DNA of 64,000 nt from Pseudomonas fluorescens (GCF_002837185.1 NZ_KZ477996.1:106643-170642), one strand, 5' to 3'. Numbered from the stretch's first letter, positions 19,537-29,745 are shown. Program-made: numbers and translations. The notes: generated from the letters alone by a model not told the origin.

Positions 19537-21933
19537 ATGAAGACAACCATCGAATTGCCTCTCCTGCCGTTGCGTGATGTCGTCGTCTATCCGCACATGG
19601 TTATCCCGCTGTTCGTGGGGCGCGAGAAGTCTATCGAAGCCCTCGAGGCTGCGATGACGGGCGACAAGCAGATCCTGCTGCTGGCCCAGAAGAATCCTGC
19701 TGATGATGATCCGGGCGAAGACGCCCTGTATCGCGTCGGCACCGTTGCCACTGTCCTGCAATTGCTCAAGCTGCCCGACGGTACCGTCAAGGTGCTGGTG
19801 GAGGGCGAGCAGCGCGGCGCGGTCGAGCGTTTCATGGAGGTGGACGGCCACCTGCGCGCCGAAGTGGCGCTGATCGACGAAGTCGAAGCCCCTGAGCGTG
19901 AATCCGAAGTCTTCGTGCGCAGCCTGCTTTCGCAGTTCGAACAGTATGTGCAGCTGGGCAAGAAAGTCCCGGCGGAAGTCCTGTCGTCCCTCAACAGCAT
20001 CGATGAGCCGAGCCGCCTGGTCGACACCATGGCTGCGCACATGGCGCTGAAAATCGAGCAGAAACAGGACATCCTCGAGATCATCGACCTGTCGGCCCGT
20101 GTCGAGCATGTACTGGCACTGCTGGACGGTGAAATCGACCTGCTGCAGGTCGAGAAACGCATTCGTGGCCGCGTGAAGAAACAGATGGAGCGCAGCCAGC
20201 GCGAGTACTACTTGAATGAGCAGATGAAGGCCATTCAAAAAGAACTCGGCGACGGCGAGGAAGGCCACAACGAGATCGAAGAGCTGAAAAAGCGTATCGA
20301 TGCCGCCGGCCTGCCGAAGGACGCGCTGACCAAGGCGACGGCCGAGCTGAACAAACTCAAGCAAATGTCGCCGATGTCGGCCGAAGCCACCGTGGTTCGC
20401 TCCTACATCGACTGGCTGGTGCAAGTGCCGTGGAAGGCCCAGACCAAGGTCCGCCTGGACCTGACCCGCGCCGAAGAAATCCTCGATGCCGATCACTACG
20501 GCCTTGAAGAGGTCAAGGAACGCATCCTCGAATACCTCGCCGTGCAAAAGCGCGTGAAGAAAATTCGTGGTCCGGTGTTATGCCTGGTCGGGCCTCCCGG
20601 GGTGGGTAAAACCTCTCTGGCGGAGTCCATCGCCAGCGCGACCAACCGCAAATTTGTCCGCATGGCCCTGGGTGGTGTGCGTGACGAGGCGGAAATCCGC
20701 GGCCATCGCCGGACGTATATCGGTTCGATGCCAGGAAGATTGATTCAAAAAATGACCAAAGTGGGCGTGCGCAACCCGCTGTTCCTGCTCGATGAAATCG
20801 ACAAGATGGGCAGCGATATGCGTGGCGATCCGGCGTCGGCGCTGCTTGAGGTGCTCGATCCCGAGCAGAACCACAACTTCAACGACCATTATCTGGAAGT
20901 CGATTACGACCTCTCCGACGTGATGTTCCTGTGCACCTCCAACTCCATGAACATTCCGCCGGCGTTGCTGGACCGGATGGAGGTGATTCGTCTACCGGGT
21001 TACACCGAAGACGAGAAGATCAACATCGCGATCAAATACCTCGCGCCCAAGCAGACGTCGGCCAATGGCCTGAAGAAAGGCGAGATCGAGTTTGACGTCG
21101 AAGCGATCCGAGACATCGTGCGCTATTACACCCGCGAGGCCGGTGTACGGGGCCTTGAGCGCCAGATCGCGAAGGTTTGCCGCAAAGCAGTCAAGGAACA
21201 TGCACTGGAAAAACGCTTCTCGGTGAAGGTGACGGCCGATGCGCTGGAACATTTCCTCGGTGTGCGTAAATTCCGCTACGGCCTGGCCGAGCAGCAGGAT
21301 CAGGTAGGGCAGGTGACGGGCCTGGCGTGGACCCAGGTGGGCGGCGAGTTGCTGACGATCGAAGCTGCCGTGATCCCGGGCAAGGGCCAGTTGATCAAGA
21401 CCGGCTCCCTCGGCGATGTGATGGTCGAATCGATCACCGCCGCGCAGACCGTGGTGCGCAGCCGTGCCAAGAGCCTGGGTATCCCCCTGGACTTCCACCA
21501 GAAGCACGACACCCATATCCACATGCCGGAAGGGGCGACCCCGAAGGATGGCCCCAGCGCGGGTGTAGGCATGTGCACGGCCCTGGTGTCGGCATTGACG
21601 GGCATTCCGGTGCGTGCCGATGTGGCAATGACCGGTGAAATTACCCTGCGCGGCCAGGTATTGGCCATCGGCGGTCTGAAAGAGAAATTGCTCGCCGCGC
21701 ACCGGGGTGGAATCAAGACCGTGATCATTCCCGAAGAGAATGTCCGCGACCTGAAGGAAATTCCAGACAATATTAAACAGGATCTTCAGATCAAACCGGT
21801 TAAATGGATTGACGAAGTCCTGCAAATTGCGCTGCAATACGCGCCGGAGCCCTTGCCGGATGTGGCTCCGGAGATTGTCGCGAAGGACGAAAAACGCGAG
21901 TCGGATTCCAAGGAAAGAATTAGCACGCATTAA
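19537..21933 (+). CDS. lon: ATP-dependent protease Lon
   Basis: Homohexameric cytosolic AAA+ protease, 798 aa. Seen: N-terminal LAN domain (LPLLPLRDVVVYPHM), coiled middle, Walker A GPPGVGKT near 351-358, Walker B FLLDEIDKMG, and a C-terminal protease domain with catalytic Ser674 (PKDGPSAGVGM) and Lys717 (IGGLKEKLLAA), 43 residues apart as in E. coli. The start ATG has AGAGGCG upstream and follows the heat-shock promoter; an upstream in-frame start would lie inside that promoter. Confidence 0.98.
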   Translation: MKTTIELPLLPLRDVVVYPHMVIPLFVGREKSIEALEAAMTGDKQILLLAQKNPADDDPGEDALYRVGTVATVLQLLKLPDGTVKVLVEGEQRGAVERFMEVDGHLRAEVALIDEVEAPERESEVFVRSLLSQFEQYVQLGKKVPAEVLSSLNSIDEPSRLVDTMAAHMALKIEQKQDILEIIDLSARVEHVLALLDGEIDLLQVEKRIRGRVKKQMERSQREYYLNEQMKAIQKELGDGEEGHNEIEELKKRIDAAGLPKDALTKATAELNKLKQMSPMSAEATVVRSYIDWLVQVPWKAQTKVRLDLTRAEEILDADHYGLEEVKERILEYLAVQKRVKKIRGPVLCLVGPPGVGKTSLAESIASATNRKFVRMALGGVRDEAEIRGHRRTYIGSMPGRLIQKMTKVGVRNPLFLLDEIDKMGSDMRGDPASALLEVLDPEQNHNFNDHYLEVDYDLSDVMFLCTSNSMNIPPALLDRMEVIRLPGYTEDEKINIAIKYLAPKQTSANGLKKGEIEFDVEAIRDIVRYYTREAGVRGLERQIAKVCRKAVKEHALEKRFSVKVTADALEHFLGVRKFRYGLAEQQDQVGQVTGLAWTQVGGELLTIEAAVIPGKGQLIKTGSLGDVMVESITAAQTVVRSRAKSLGIPLDFHQKHDTHIHMPEGATPKDGPSAGVGMCTALVSALTGIPVRADVAMTGEITLRGQVLAIGGLKEKLLAAHRGGIKTVIIPEENVRDLKEIPDNIKQDLQIKPVKWIDEVLQIALQYAPEPLPDVAPEIVAKDEKRESDSKERISTH

Positions 21934-22082
21934 AGTGCTGGAGCCTGGGGGGCTTCCTTGACAGCTTTTTAGAGCCCTTGTTATAAAGCGGCTCTTAAGT
22001 GTCTGTTGGCCATCCAGCACTGGTTTTTGCTTTTTACCAAAAAACTTAGAATCATACTCATAGATATATAAGGGGACTTAGA

Positions 22083-22355
22083 GTGAACAAGTCGGAACTG
22101 ATTGATGCTATCGCTGCATCCGCTGATATCCCGAAAGCTGCTGCCGGCCGTGCGCTGGACGCAGTAATCGAATCCGTCACTGGCGCTCTGAAGGCCGGCG
22201 ACTCCGTGGTACTGGTAGGCTTCGGTACTTTCTCTGTGACTGACCGCCCAGCTCGCACTGGCCGTAACCCACAGACCGGCAAAGCACTGCAAATCGCTGC
22301 TGCCAAGAAACCAGGTTTCAAAGCCGGTAAAGCCCTGAAAGAAGCCGTTAACTAA
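22083..22355 (+). CDS. hupB: DNA-binding protein HU-beta
   Basis: Nucleoid protein of 90 aa, homo- or heterodimer that bends DNA without sequence specificity. It starts at GTG with AAGGGGAC upstream. Seen: N-terminal [11 protein letters not shown] helices, the beta-arm with [21 protein letters not shown] containing the intercalating Pro, and a C-terminal helix rich in Lys. It lies 149 bp after lon, a conserved order. Confidence 0.98.
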   Translation: MNKSELIDAIAASADIPKAAAGRALDAVIESVTGALKAGDSVVLVGFGTFSVTDRPARTGRNPQTGKALQIAAAKKPGFKAGKALKEAVN

Positions 22356-22408
22356 GCTTCGATCAAGCCTTTGCTTACCCGGGTCGGACGCAGGTCTGGC
22401 CTGGCAGC

Positions 22409-22484
22409 GGAGCGGTAGCCGGCCCGAGTATCCATCGGGTCGCCACGCCGGGGGTCAGCGTTAAAACTCCCGTCCGCTCCGCCA
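22409..22484 (+). pseudogene. tRNA-Asp-derived element lacking a D arm
   Basis: 76 nt with a perfect tRNA acceptor stem: GGAGCGG (1-7) pairs with CCGCTCC (66-72), then GCCA. The first ten bases, the segment CACGCCGGGGGTC and the 3' TCCCGTCCGCTCCGCCA match what I recall of bacterial tRNA-Asp. The D arm is absent. An anticodon-like stem CCGGC/GCCGG survives with an enlarged loop that contains its own hairpin CCCGA/TCGGG. The T loop reads TTAAAAC instead of TTCGAGT and its stem is broken. It cannot be a working tRNA. A terminator follows 6 bp later, so it may still be the end of a transcript. Confidence 0.65.
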
Positions 22485-22490
22485 GTTACG

Positions 22491-22519
22491 AGAAGGCGCA
22501 TCCTCGGATGCGCCTTTCT
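22491..22519 (+). terminator. Terminator after hupB and the tRNA-like element
   Basis: AGAAGGCGCAT pairs with ATGCGCCTTTCT around CCTCGG. It lies 6 bp past the CCA end of the tRNA-like element and 66 bp before ppiD. Confidence 0.85.
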
Positions 22520-22585
22520 TCTATCCGGATTCTACCCACGCTCCACGGTTGCCTATTTTGATGTTCAACCGTTTCTGGGGGACGC

Positions 22586-24460
22586 ATGCTGCAAAATATC
22601 AGGGACAATTCACAAGGCTGGATTGCCAAGACCATTATCGGGATCATCGTCGCATTGATGGCGTTCACCGGTATCGAGGCTATTTTCCAGGCTTCGGGTA
22701 ATAACAAGCAGGACGTGGCCAAGGTCAACGGTGAGGAAATCACCCAGACCGAACTGAGCCAGGCCGTTGATATGCAACGGCGCCAGCTGATGCAACAACT
22801 GGGCAAGGATTTCGATGCTTCCCTGTTGGACGAGAAACTGCTGCGCGACGCGGCCCTCAAGGGCCTGATCGATCGCAAGCTGCTGCTGCAAGGCGCTGCG
22901 GATTCCAAGTTCGGCTTCTCGGAAGCGGCTTTGGACCAGGTGATCCTGCAGACGCCGGAGTTCCAGGTGGATGGCCAGTTCAACGCCGAGCGCTTTGACC
23001 AGGTGATTCGTCAACTGGGCTATAGCCGCCTGCAATTCCGTCAGATGATGACCCAGGAAATGCTGATCGGCCAGGTTCGCGCAGGCATCGCCGGCAGTGG
23101 TTTCGTGACCGATGCCGAGGTGCTGGCATTCGCCCGTCTGGAAAAACAGACGCGCGATTTTGCCACCGTCAACATCAAGGCTGACCCGGCAGCGGTGAAA
23201 CTCACCGACGACGAAGTCAAGGCGTACTACGACCAGCATGCCAAGGAGTTCATGACCCCGGATCAGGTCGTCATCGACTACCTGGAGCTGAAGAAGTCGT
23301 CCTTCTTCGACCAGGTCACCGTCAAGGACGATGAGCTGCAGGCCGCCTATGAGAAAGAAACCGCCAACCTCGCTGAACAGCGTCGTGCCGCGCACATTCT
23401 GATCGAGGTCAACGACAAGGTCACCGAGGCGCAAGCCAAGGCCAAGATCGAAGACATCCAGGCGCGCCTGGCCAAGGGCGAACAGTTTGACGCCCTGGCC
23501 AAAGAGTTCTCTCAGGACCCGGGTTCGGCCAACAATGGCGGCGATCTCGGCTTTGCCGGTCCCGGTGTCTACGATCCGGACTTCGAGACGGCGCTGTACG
23601 GCCTCAAGCAAGACCAGGTGTCCGCGCCGGTGCGCAGCGCCTTCGGTTGGCACTTGATCAAGCTGCTGGGCGTTGAAGCGCCAGAAGTGCCGACGTTCGC
23701 CAGCCTGAAAGACAAGCTGACCCGCGAGCTCAAGACCCAGCAGGTTGAACAGCGCTTTGTCGAAGCGACCAAGCAGTTGGAAGATGCGGCATTCGAGGCT
23801 TCCGACCTGGCCCAGCCGGCGTCCGATCTGAAATTGACCGTACACACGTCGGCGCCGTTCGGCCGTGAAGGTGGCGAAGGCGTCGCGGCCAACCGTGCCG
23901 TGGTCACCGCTGCGTTCAGTCCGGAAGTGCTGGATGAGGGTGCCAACAGCAGCGCCATCGAGCTGGACCCGGAAACCATCATCGTCCTGCGCGCCAAAGA
24001 GCACCTCAAGCCTGCCCAGCTGCCGCTGGAAAAGGTTGAGGCGGCGATCCGCACGCAGATGACCAAGGAGCGTGCGAGCGCTGCCGCCAAAACCCGTGCC
24101 GACGAGTTGATCGCCAGCCTGCGTGATGGCAAGACTGCGCTGGACCAGCCGATTGACGGCCAGGCCTGGAAGGTGACTGAAGCGGCGACCCGTGGCCAGG
24201 AAGGCGTCGACCCTGCTGTGCTGCAAGCGCTGTTCCGCATGCCCAAGCCAGCGGCCAAGGACAAGCCGACCTTCACCACCGTCACTCTGCGCGACGGCAG
24301 CCTGGTGATCGCGCGCTTGAACGGTGTCAACGAAGCGGCAGCCCCTACGGACGAAGAAAAAGCGCAATACCGCCGCTTCCTCGCTTCCCGTATCGGCCAG
24401 CAGGACTTCGCGGCGTACCGCAAGCAGCTGGAAACCCAGGCAGACATCAAGAAGTTCTGA
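22586..24460 (+). CDS. ppiD: Periplasmic folding chaperone / prolyl isomerase PpiD
   Basis: Inner-membrane-anchored SurA-like chaperone of 624 aa near the Sec translocon. Seen: one N-terminal membrane helix (about residues 14-33), a SurA-N-like chaperone region, a central parvulin domain (about 265-360, with RRAAHILIEV and GWHLIKLLGVE) and a long C-terminal region. The start has GGGGGACG upstream. It ends the conserved lon-hupB-ppiD block. Confidence 0.96.
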   Translation: MLQNIRDNSQGWIAKTIIGIIVALMAFTGIEAIFQASGNNKQDVAKVNGEEITQTELSQAVDMQRRQLMQQLGKDFDASLLDEKLLRDAALKGLIDRKLLLQGAADSKFGFSEAALDQVILQTPEFQVDGQFNAERFDQVIRQLGYSRLQFRQMMTQEMLIGQVRAGIAGSGFVTDAEVLAFARLEKQTRDFATVNIKADPAAVKLTDDEVKAYYDQHAKEFMTPDQVVIDYLELKKSSFFDQVTVKDDELQAAYEKETANLAEQRRAAHILIEVNDKVTEAQAKAKIEDIQARLAKGEQFDALAKEFSQDPGSANNGGDLGFAGPGVYDPDFETALYGLKQDQVSAPVRSAFGWHLIKLLGVEAPEVPTFASLKDKLTRELKTQQVEQRFVEATKQLEDAAFEASDLAQPASDLKLTVHTSAPFGREGGEGVAANRAVVTAAFSPEVLDEGANSSAIELDPETIIVLRAKEHLKPAQLPLEKVEAAIRTQMTKERASAAAKTRADELIASLRDGKTALDQPIDGQAWKVTEAATRGQEGVDPAVLQALFRMPKPAAKDKPTFTTVTLRDGSLVIARLNGVNEAAAPTDEEKAQYRRFLASRIGQQDFAAYRKQLETQADIKKF

Positions 24461-24473
24461 TGTTGGCTTGACT

Positions 24474-24511
24474 AAAAAGACCCCGTCCTGAAAAGGCCGG
24501 GGTCTTTTTTT
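24474..24511 (+). terminator. Rho-independent terminator of ppiD
   Basis: AAAAAGACCCCG pairs with a CGGGGTCTTTTTTT arm around an A-rich loop. It is flanked by A and T runs, so it may also serve nhaA on the other strand. Confidence 0.92.
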
Positions 24512-24541
24512 GCGTGCGTTAAAGCCTGCGACTTCTGCTTC

Positions 24542-25885
24542 TCACGTCTTCTTGCCCGAGAACCTGAGTTTGCCCCAGGTCAGCCCGATGACTGCGGCCA
24601 GGGTCGAGGCCGTCAATACGCTCAGCTTGGCCGCCGAGAGCAAGGCCGGGTCGGAGAACGCCAGGGACGAGATGAAGATCGACATGGTGAAACCGATCCC
24701 CGCCAGCAGGCCGACCAGGCCGACACCTGCCCAGCTGACGCCGTCCGGCAGCCTGCAGAGGTTGAGCTTGACCAGGGTGACACTGGCCAGCATCACGCCC
24801 AGGGGTTTGCCGAGCACCAGGGCGAAGATAACGCCCATGAACACGCCGTGGGGCAGGGGATCGTCCAGGTTGAAGCCGCTCAGGCTGACGCCGGCGTTGG
24901 CCAGCGCGAACAGCGGCATCACGCCGAACGCCACCCACGGGTGCAACGCCGATTGCACCCGCTGCACGGGCGGTAACAGCTCGCGCTGTGCGTGGCGCAA
25001 TTGCTTGAGTGGCTGGGCAACCTGTCCGGGGCCTTCCGGCGACTGCGAGAAGCGCTCCATCAATTCGGCGAACGTACGGCCGATGGTGTCCAGCGGACGC
25101 TCGGTGGTGGGCTTGGAGTTGACCGGGGTCATCAGTCCCAGGATCACGCCGGCGAGCGTCGGGTGAACGCCGGTCTTGAGCAGGCCGAACCACACAATTG
25201 CTCCGGGCAGCAGGTAGATAGCGGCTTTGCCGATGCCCATGCGCTGGAAAACCACCACCAGCGCAAGCCCGGCGGCGGCAATCACCAGCCCCATGTAGTC
25301 GAGGCTGGCGGTGAAGAAAACGGCGATGATCAGGATCGCCACGATGTCATCGATGATTGCCAGGGCCAGCAGCAAAACACGCACGCCACTGGGAATCGAC
25401 TTGCCCAACAGTGCCAGCACGCCGACAGCAAAGGCGATGTCTGTCGCGGTGGGCACGGCCCAGCCACTGGCGGCGGCGGTGCCGTGGTTGAGCAGGGTGT
25501 AAATGATCGCCGGCATCAGTACGCCGCCCAGCGCGGCACCCAATGGCAAGGTGGCCAGCTTCAGGTTGGCGAGCGCGCCGTCCTTGATTTCCTGACGAAT
25601 CTCGGCGCCCGCCACCAGGAAGAAGATGGTCATCAGGCCGTCATTGACCAGGAAATGCAGGGAGCGCGACACGCTGTAGTCGCCCAGCCCAAGGGTGACC
25701 GGCGTGTTCCAGAAGTGCTCATAGGTGTCGGCCGCTGCACTGTTGGCCCAGATCAAGGCCACGATGGCGGCCAATAGCAGGACGATGCCGCTGACGGCCT
25801 CAATATGTGAAAAGCGCTCAAGGGCAGACAGCGCGCCCTCGGTAAAACGCTGGGGGCGGGAGATAGCGGGGTGTTTATCAGGCAC
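24542..25885 (-). CDS. nhaA: Na+/H+ antiporter NhaA
   Basis: Inner-membrane electrogenic sodium/proton antiporter, 447 aa, about twelve helices. Seen: [34 protein letters not shown] (the TM4 Asp) and [15 protein letters not shown] (the TM5 Asp pair that binds the ion). The GTG start is chosen because GGAG lies 7 nt upstream; the longer frame has no such site. The C-terminus is the variable cytoplasmic tail. It stands alone, convergent with ppiD. Confidence 0.95.
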   Translation of the reverse strand: MPDKHPAISRPQRFTEGALSALERFSHIEAVSGIVLLLAAIVALIWANSAAADTYEHFWNTPVTLGLGDYSVSRSLHFLVNDGLMTIFFLVAGAEIRQEIKDGALANLKLATLPLGAALGGVLMPAIIYTLLNHGTAAASGWAVPTATDIAFAVGVLALLGKSIPSGVRVLLLALAIIDDIVAILIIAVFFTASLDYMGLVIAAAGLALVVVFQRMGIGKAAIYLLPGAIVWFGLLKTGVHPTLAGVILGLMTPVNSKPTTERPLDTIGRTFAELMERFSQSPEGPGQVAQPLKQLRHAQRELLPPVQRVQSALHPWVAFGVMPLFALANAGVSLSGFNLDDPLPHGVFMGVIFALVLGKPLGVMLASVTLVKLNLCRLPDGVSWAGVGLVGLLAGIGFTMSIFISSLAFSDPALLSAAKLSVLTASTLAAVIGLTWGKLRFSGKKT

Positions 25886-26117
25886 GACAAAGCTCCATTG
25901 GCGGCCCGACCAACGCTTAACGTTTAACCTGCGCTGTGCCCTATGCAGCAACGCACCCAGGACGATAATAGGAAGTTGTGGAATAAGTTGTAAACAAACT
26001 TGTCATAGTCATTGGCGCCGTTCAAAAAACCTGTGACGTTTTACCGACAGGAATGCGCGCGCCAACCCCTCGTTCTGTTGCACAATACCGCCCGGACTGT
26101 TTTTCTCAGGATTTTCG

Positions 26118-26939
26118 ATGTCGACATCATTTCACTTGCGAAACCTCGGGTTGGCGCTGGTGCTGGCGGGCGCGGCGGGTTGCTCGTCACCCAAGACCGC
26201 TATTTACGAACATGAGAATTTCGACGACTCCGGTACGTTTTCCCGCGATTACCCGGTGAGCGATATAGCGGCCTGTGAAGCGGCGCGCCGTGCCCTGCTG
26301 AGCCAGGGCTATATCATCACCAGCAGCGATCCGAAGCTGGTGGCCGGCAACAAGAGTTTCCAGCAGACCGGCGAGACCCACCTGCAGATCAGCTTCAACG
26401 TGGTGTGTGCCGCCGATGGCAAAGGCAGCAACCATTCGACGATGTTTGCCAACGCCTTGCTGGACCGCTATGCGCTGAAGAAGGTCAACAACTCCGCAAG
26501 CCTTGGGGTTGGGGTGCTGGGTTCGGTGTCGATGCCGATCGGCTCCACCGATGACTCGATGGTCAAGGTGGCGAGCGAGACCGTCTCGGCGCCCAAGTTC
26601 TATGAGCGTTACTTTGCCTTGGTGGATGTGTTCCTGCCCCAGGAAGTAAAGCAGGCTGAGCATATACCCGAGAAGCCCAAGGATGAGCTTGGCATGCCTG
26701 AACCGAAAGCCGCGCCGGCCGCCGAGAAGCTTGAAACACCTCAAGAAGCGCCCACAACCCCTGCCGGTGCGCAGCCACTGGCACCGCCACCGGAGGCCGA
26801 ACCCATCGCGCCGAGCGTAGAGCCAGTGCCGCAGACGACACCAGAGACCCCAGCCATAGAGTCCGCGCCCGCGCCGACCAACCCCAGCCTGCCGGCGCCG
26901 ACAGAGGCGATTCCAGCCCTGCCAACGCCAGCGCAATGA
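26118..26939 (+). CDS. DUF2242 lipoprotein with Pro-rich tail
   Basis: 273 aa. Signal peptide with lipobox GAAGC (Cys22), then a DUF2242-type domain (about residues 30-180) with EHENFDDSGTFSRDYPVSD, followed by a roughly 75-residue low-complexity Pro/Ala/Glu/Thr tail. Such tails often span the periplasm or contact the cell wall. Function unknown. AGGA lies 7 nt before the ATG. The gene converges on the E1 gene with one base between the stops. Confidence 0.85.
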   Translation: MSTSFHLRNLGLALVLAGAAGCSSPKTAIYEHENFDDSGTFSRDYPVSDIAACEAARRALLSQGYIITSSDPKLVAGNKSFQQTGETHLQISFNVVCAADGKGSNHSTMFANALLDRYALKKVNNSASLGVGVLGSVSMPIGSTDDSMVKVASETVSAPKFYERYFALVDVFLPQEVKQAEHIPEKPKDELGMPEPKAAPAAEKLETPQEAPTTPAGAQPLAPPPEAEPIAPSVEPVPQTTPETPAIESAPAPTNPSLPAPTEAIPALPTPAQ

Positions 26940-26940
26940 C

Positions 26941-29601
26941 TCAGACCGTTACGGGGTCAGTCTTGTCGACGTTGATCCCGTAGCGGTTGATTGCCTCCGC
27001 GATTTTGTCACGACCGATCACACCGTCATCCGCCAGTGCCTTCAACGTCGCCAGCACGATGAAGTGGCGGTCCACTTCAAAAAACTCGCGCAAGGCTTCC
27101 CGGGTATCCGACTGCCCGAAACCGTCGGTTCCCAGCGCCACAAAGCGGCGGCCGTGTACGAAGGGGCGAATCTGATCGGCGAATAATTTCATGTAGTCCG
27201 TCGCTGCCACCACCGGCCCGGCTTTGCCGACAAGGCACTGCTCCACGTAGCTCAGACGCGGTTCACTTTCCGGATGCAGCAGGTTCCAGCGCTCTACGGC
27301 GTGCCCGTTACGGCGCAGCTCGGTCAGGCTGGTGACGCTCCAGACATCGCTGTATAGACCGAAGTCTTCCTCGAGCAGTGCCGCTGCAGCGATGACTTCG
27401 CGCAGGATCGAACCGCTTCCCATGAGTTGCACCCGCGCATCCGGGTGTGTGCTCAGCGGATACATCCCTTTGAGGATCCCATCTTCCACGCCTTCGGGCA
27501 TTGCCGGGTGCGGGTAGTTTTCGTTGAGCAGGGTGATGTAGTAGTAAATGTCTTCCTGTTCGACATACATGCGCCGCATGCCCTCGCGAATAATCACCGC
27601 CAGCTCGTAGGCAAAGGTCGGATCGTAGGCCACGCAGCAAGGCACTACCGAGGCCAGGATATGGCTGTGCCCGTCGTCATGCTGCAACCCTTCGCCCATC
27701 AAGGTAGTGCGCCCGGCCGTGGCACCCAGCAGAAAGCCGCGGGCTCGTGCGTCGCCCGCTGCCCAGGCCAGGTCGCCGACGCGCTGGAAGCCGAACATCG
27801 AATAGAAAATATAGAACGGTAGCGTCATCAGGCCATGGTTGCTGTAGGACGTACTCGCCGCGATCCAGGAAGAAATGGCACCTGATTCATTCAGGCCTTC
27901 CTGCATGATCTGTCCGTCCTTGCTCTCTTTGTAGTAGCTCAGTTGCCCGGCGTCCTGCGGGGTGTAAAGCTGGCCGACGGCGGAGTGGATGCCGATCTGC
28001 CGGAACAGGCTTTCCATGCCGAAGGTGCGCGACTCGTCCGGCACGATGGGGACGATCAGCTTGCCCAGATGCGGGTCTTTGAGCAGCGTGCCGAGAATGC
28101 GGACAAACGCCATGGTGGTGGAAATAGCGCGCTCGCCGGTGTCCTTGAGTTGAGTGGCGAATACGGACAGGGGTGGGATAGTCAACGGGGCCACATCAGT
28201 GTGCCGGGCGGGCACATACCCGCCCAGCGCCTGGCGTCTGGCATTGAAGTAGCGGGCTTCTGCGCTGTCGGCCGCCGGCTTGAGGTAAGGGATTTCGTCG
28301 AGCTGGTCATCGGCCACGTCCAGCCCGAAGCGGTCGCGGAAGGCTTTTACCGCGTCGGCACCCATCTTCTTCAATTGATGATTGATGTTCTGGCCTTCGC
28401 CAGCTTCGCCCATGCCGAAGCCCTTGACGGTCTTGGCCAGGATCACCGTGGGCTGGCCCTTGTGGCGCACTGCGGCGGCGTAGGCGTTGTAGACTTTGAG
28501 CGGGTCATGGCCGCCCCGTGAGAGTTTCCAGATATCGTCGTCGGACATGTCCGCAACCAGTGCGAGCAACTCCGGGTATTTGCCGAAGAAATGCTCGCGC
28601 ACGTAGGCGCCATTCTGGGATTTGTAATTCTGGTAATCGCCGTCCACGCATTCCATCATGCGCTGGCGCAGCAAGCCGCTGCGGTCCTTTTCCAGCAGCG
28701 CATCCCAGCCACCGCCCCAGATGACCTTGATCACATTCCACCCGGCGGCGCGGTACACACTCTCGAACTCCTGAATCACCTTGGCATTACCGCGCACCGG
28801 GCCGTCCAGGCGCTGCAGGTTGCAGTTGACGACGAAGATCAGGTTGTCGAGTTTTTCGCGACCGGCCAGGGAAATGGCGGCCAGCGATTCCGGCTGGTCC
28901 ATCTCGCCGTCACCGAGGAACGCCCATACCTTGCGACCCTGGTGTTGCTTGAGGTCGCGAAACTCCAGGTAACGCATGAAGCGCGCCTGATAAGCCGCAG
29001 TGATCGGCCCCAGGCCCATGGACACTGTAGGGAATTGCCAGAAGTCCGGCATCAGCCGTGGGTGAGGGTAGGAAGACAGCCCTTCGCCACCGGCCTCGCG
29101 GCGAAAGTTATCCAGTTGGGCCTCGTTAAGGCGGCCTTCCAGATACGCGCGGCCGTAGATGCCAGGGGAGGAGTGGCCCTGGATGTACACGAGGTCGCCG
29201 TCAAAGGTGTCGGTTCGGCCACGAAAGAAATGGTCAAAGCCTACGTCGTACAGCACTGCGGCTGACGCATAGGTCGCAATATGCCCACCCACGCCTGAGT
29301 GTTTGCCAGCACGCAATACCATCGCCATGGCATTCCAGCGGATAAACGCATTGGTCCGCCGTTCAATGTCCAGGTCGCCGGGGTAGGGCAGTTGGCGTTC
29401 GACAGCAATGGTATTGACGTAAGGGGTGGTTACGCGCCCGTAGAAGTCGCCATGGCGCGCGACGTCGAAATCCAGCAGTTGGTCGATCAGGTAATGGGCG
29501 CGAGGGCGGCCTTCGGCAGACAGCACCGATTCGATGGAGTCCAGCCACTCGCGGGTTTCCTGCGGATCGTTGTCCAGGGATGCTGCGTTATTGGGATTCA
29601 T
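26941..29601 (-). CDS. 2-oxoacid (pyruvate) dehydrogenase E1, AceE type, stand-alone
   Basis: Homodimeric thiamine-diphosphate E1 of 886 aa, the full AceE length. Seen: N-terminal QETREWLDSIESVL, GGHIATYASAAVLYDVGFDHFFRG near 106-130, the ThDP/Mg motif GDGEMDQPES, HDDGHSHILASVVP in the Pyr domain, and the complete C-terminal domain. No E2 (aceF) or E3 gene is adjacent, unlike aceEF. A MarR gene is divergent and a truncated relative lies 0.6 kb away. It could use 2-oxobutyrate or pyruvate, like MdeB-type E1 proteins. The chosen start MNPNNAAS is the usual one; the upstream extension is not conserved. Confidence 0.93.
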   Translation of the reverse strand: MNPNNAASLDNDPQETREWLDSIESVLSAEGRPRAHYLIDQLLDFDVARHGDFYGRVTTPYVNTIAVERQLPYPGDLDIERRTNAFIRWNAMAMVLRAGKHSGVGGHIATYASAAVLYDVGFDHFFRGRTDTFDGDLVYIQGHSSPGIYGRAYLEGRLNEAQLDNFRREAGGEGLSSYPHPRLMPDFWQFPTVSMGLGPITAAYQARFMRYLEFRDLKQHQGRKVWAFLGDGEMDQPESLAAISLAGREKLDNLIFVVNCNLQRLDGPVRGNAKVIQEFESVYRAAGWNVIKVIWGGGWDALLEKDRSGLLRQRMMECVDGDYQNYKSQNGAYVREHFFGKYPELLALVADMSDDDIWKLSRGGHDPLKVYNAYAAAVRHKGQPTVILAKTVKGFGMGEAGEGQNINHQLKKMGADAVKAFRDRFGLDVADDQLDEIPYLKPAADSAEARYFNARRQALGGYVPARHTDVAPLTIPPLSVFATQLKDTGERAISTTMAFVRILGTLLKDPHLGKLIVPIVPDESRTFGMESLFRQIGIHSAVGQLYTPQDAGQLSYYKESKDGQIMQEGLNESGAISSWIAASTSYSNHGLMTLPFYIFYSMFGFQRVGDLAWAAGDARARGFLLGATAGRTTLMGEGLQHDDGHSHILASVVPCCVAYDPTFAYELAVIIREGMRRMYVEQEDIYYYITLLNENYPHPAMPEGVEDGILKGMYPLSTHPDARVQLMGSGSILREVIAAAALLEEDFGLYSDVWSVTSLTELRRNGHAVERWNLLHPESEPRLSYVEQCLVGKAGPVVAATDYMKLFADQIRPFVHGRRFVALGTDGFGQSDTREALREFFEVDRHFIVLATLKALADDGVIGRDKIAEAINRYGINVDKTDPVTV

Positions 29602-29662
29602 ATGAGGCTCCAGGGTAGGCGGATTCCGGGCGGCGAACACCTTGTGGGCGTGCTGCGATGTA

Positions 29663-29676
29663 GTTGCAATTGCAAC
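29663..29676. promoter_or_regulatory. Palindromic operator GTTGCAATTGCAAC between E1 and marR
   Basis: A perfect 14-bp palindrome, 62 bp before the E1 start and 70 bp before the MarR start. Its core TTGCAATTGCAA recurs before the truncated E1 gene (31299). A half-site TTGCAA lies at 29711. Likely bound by the MarR protein encoded next to it. Confidence 0.75.
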
Positions 29677-29745
29677 GATATGCCGGAATTTAGCCCGGGA
29701 TGAGCTACTATTGCAACCTTCTTGAAATTTCCCGGATGGTGTTGC

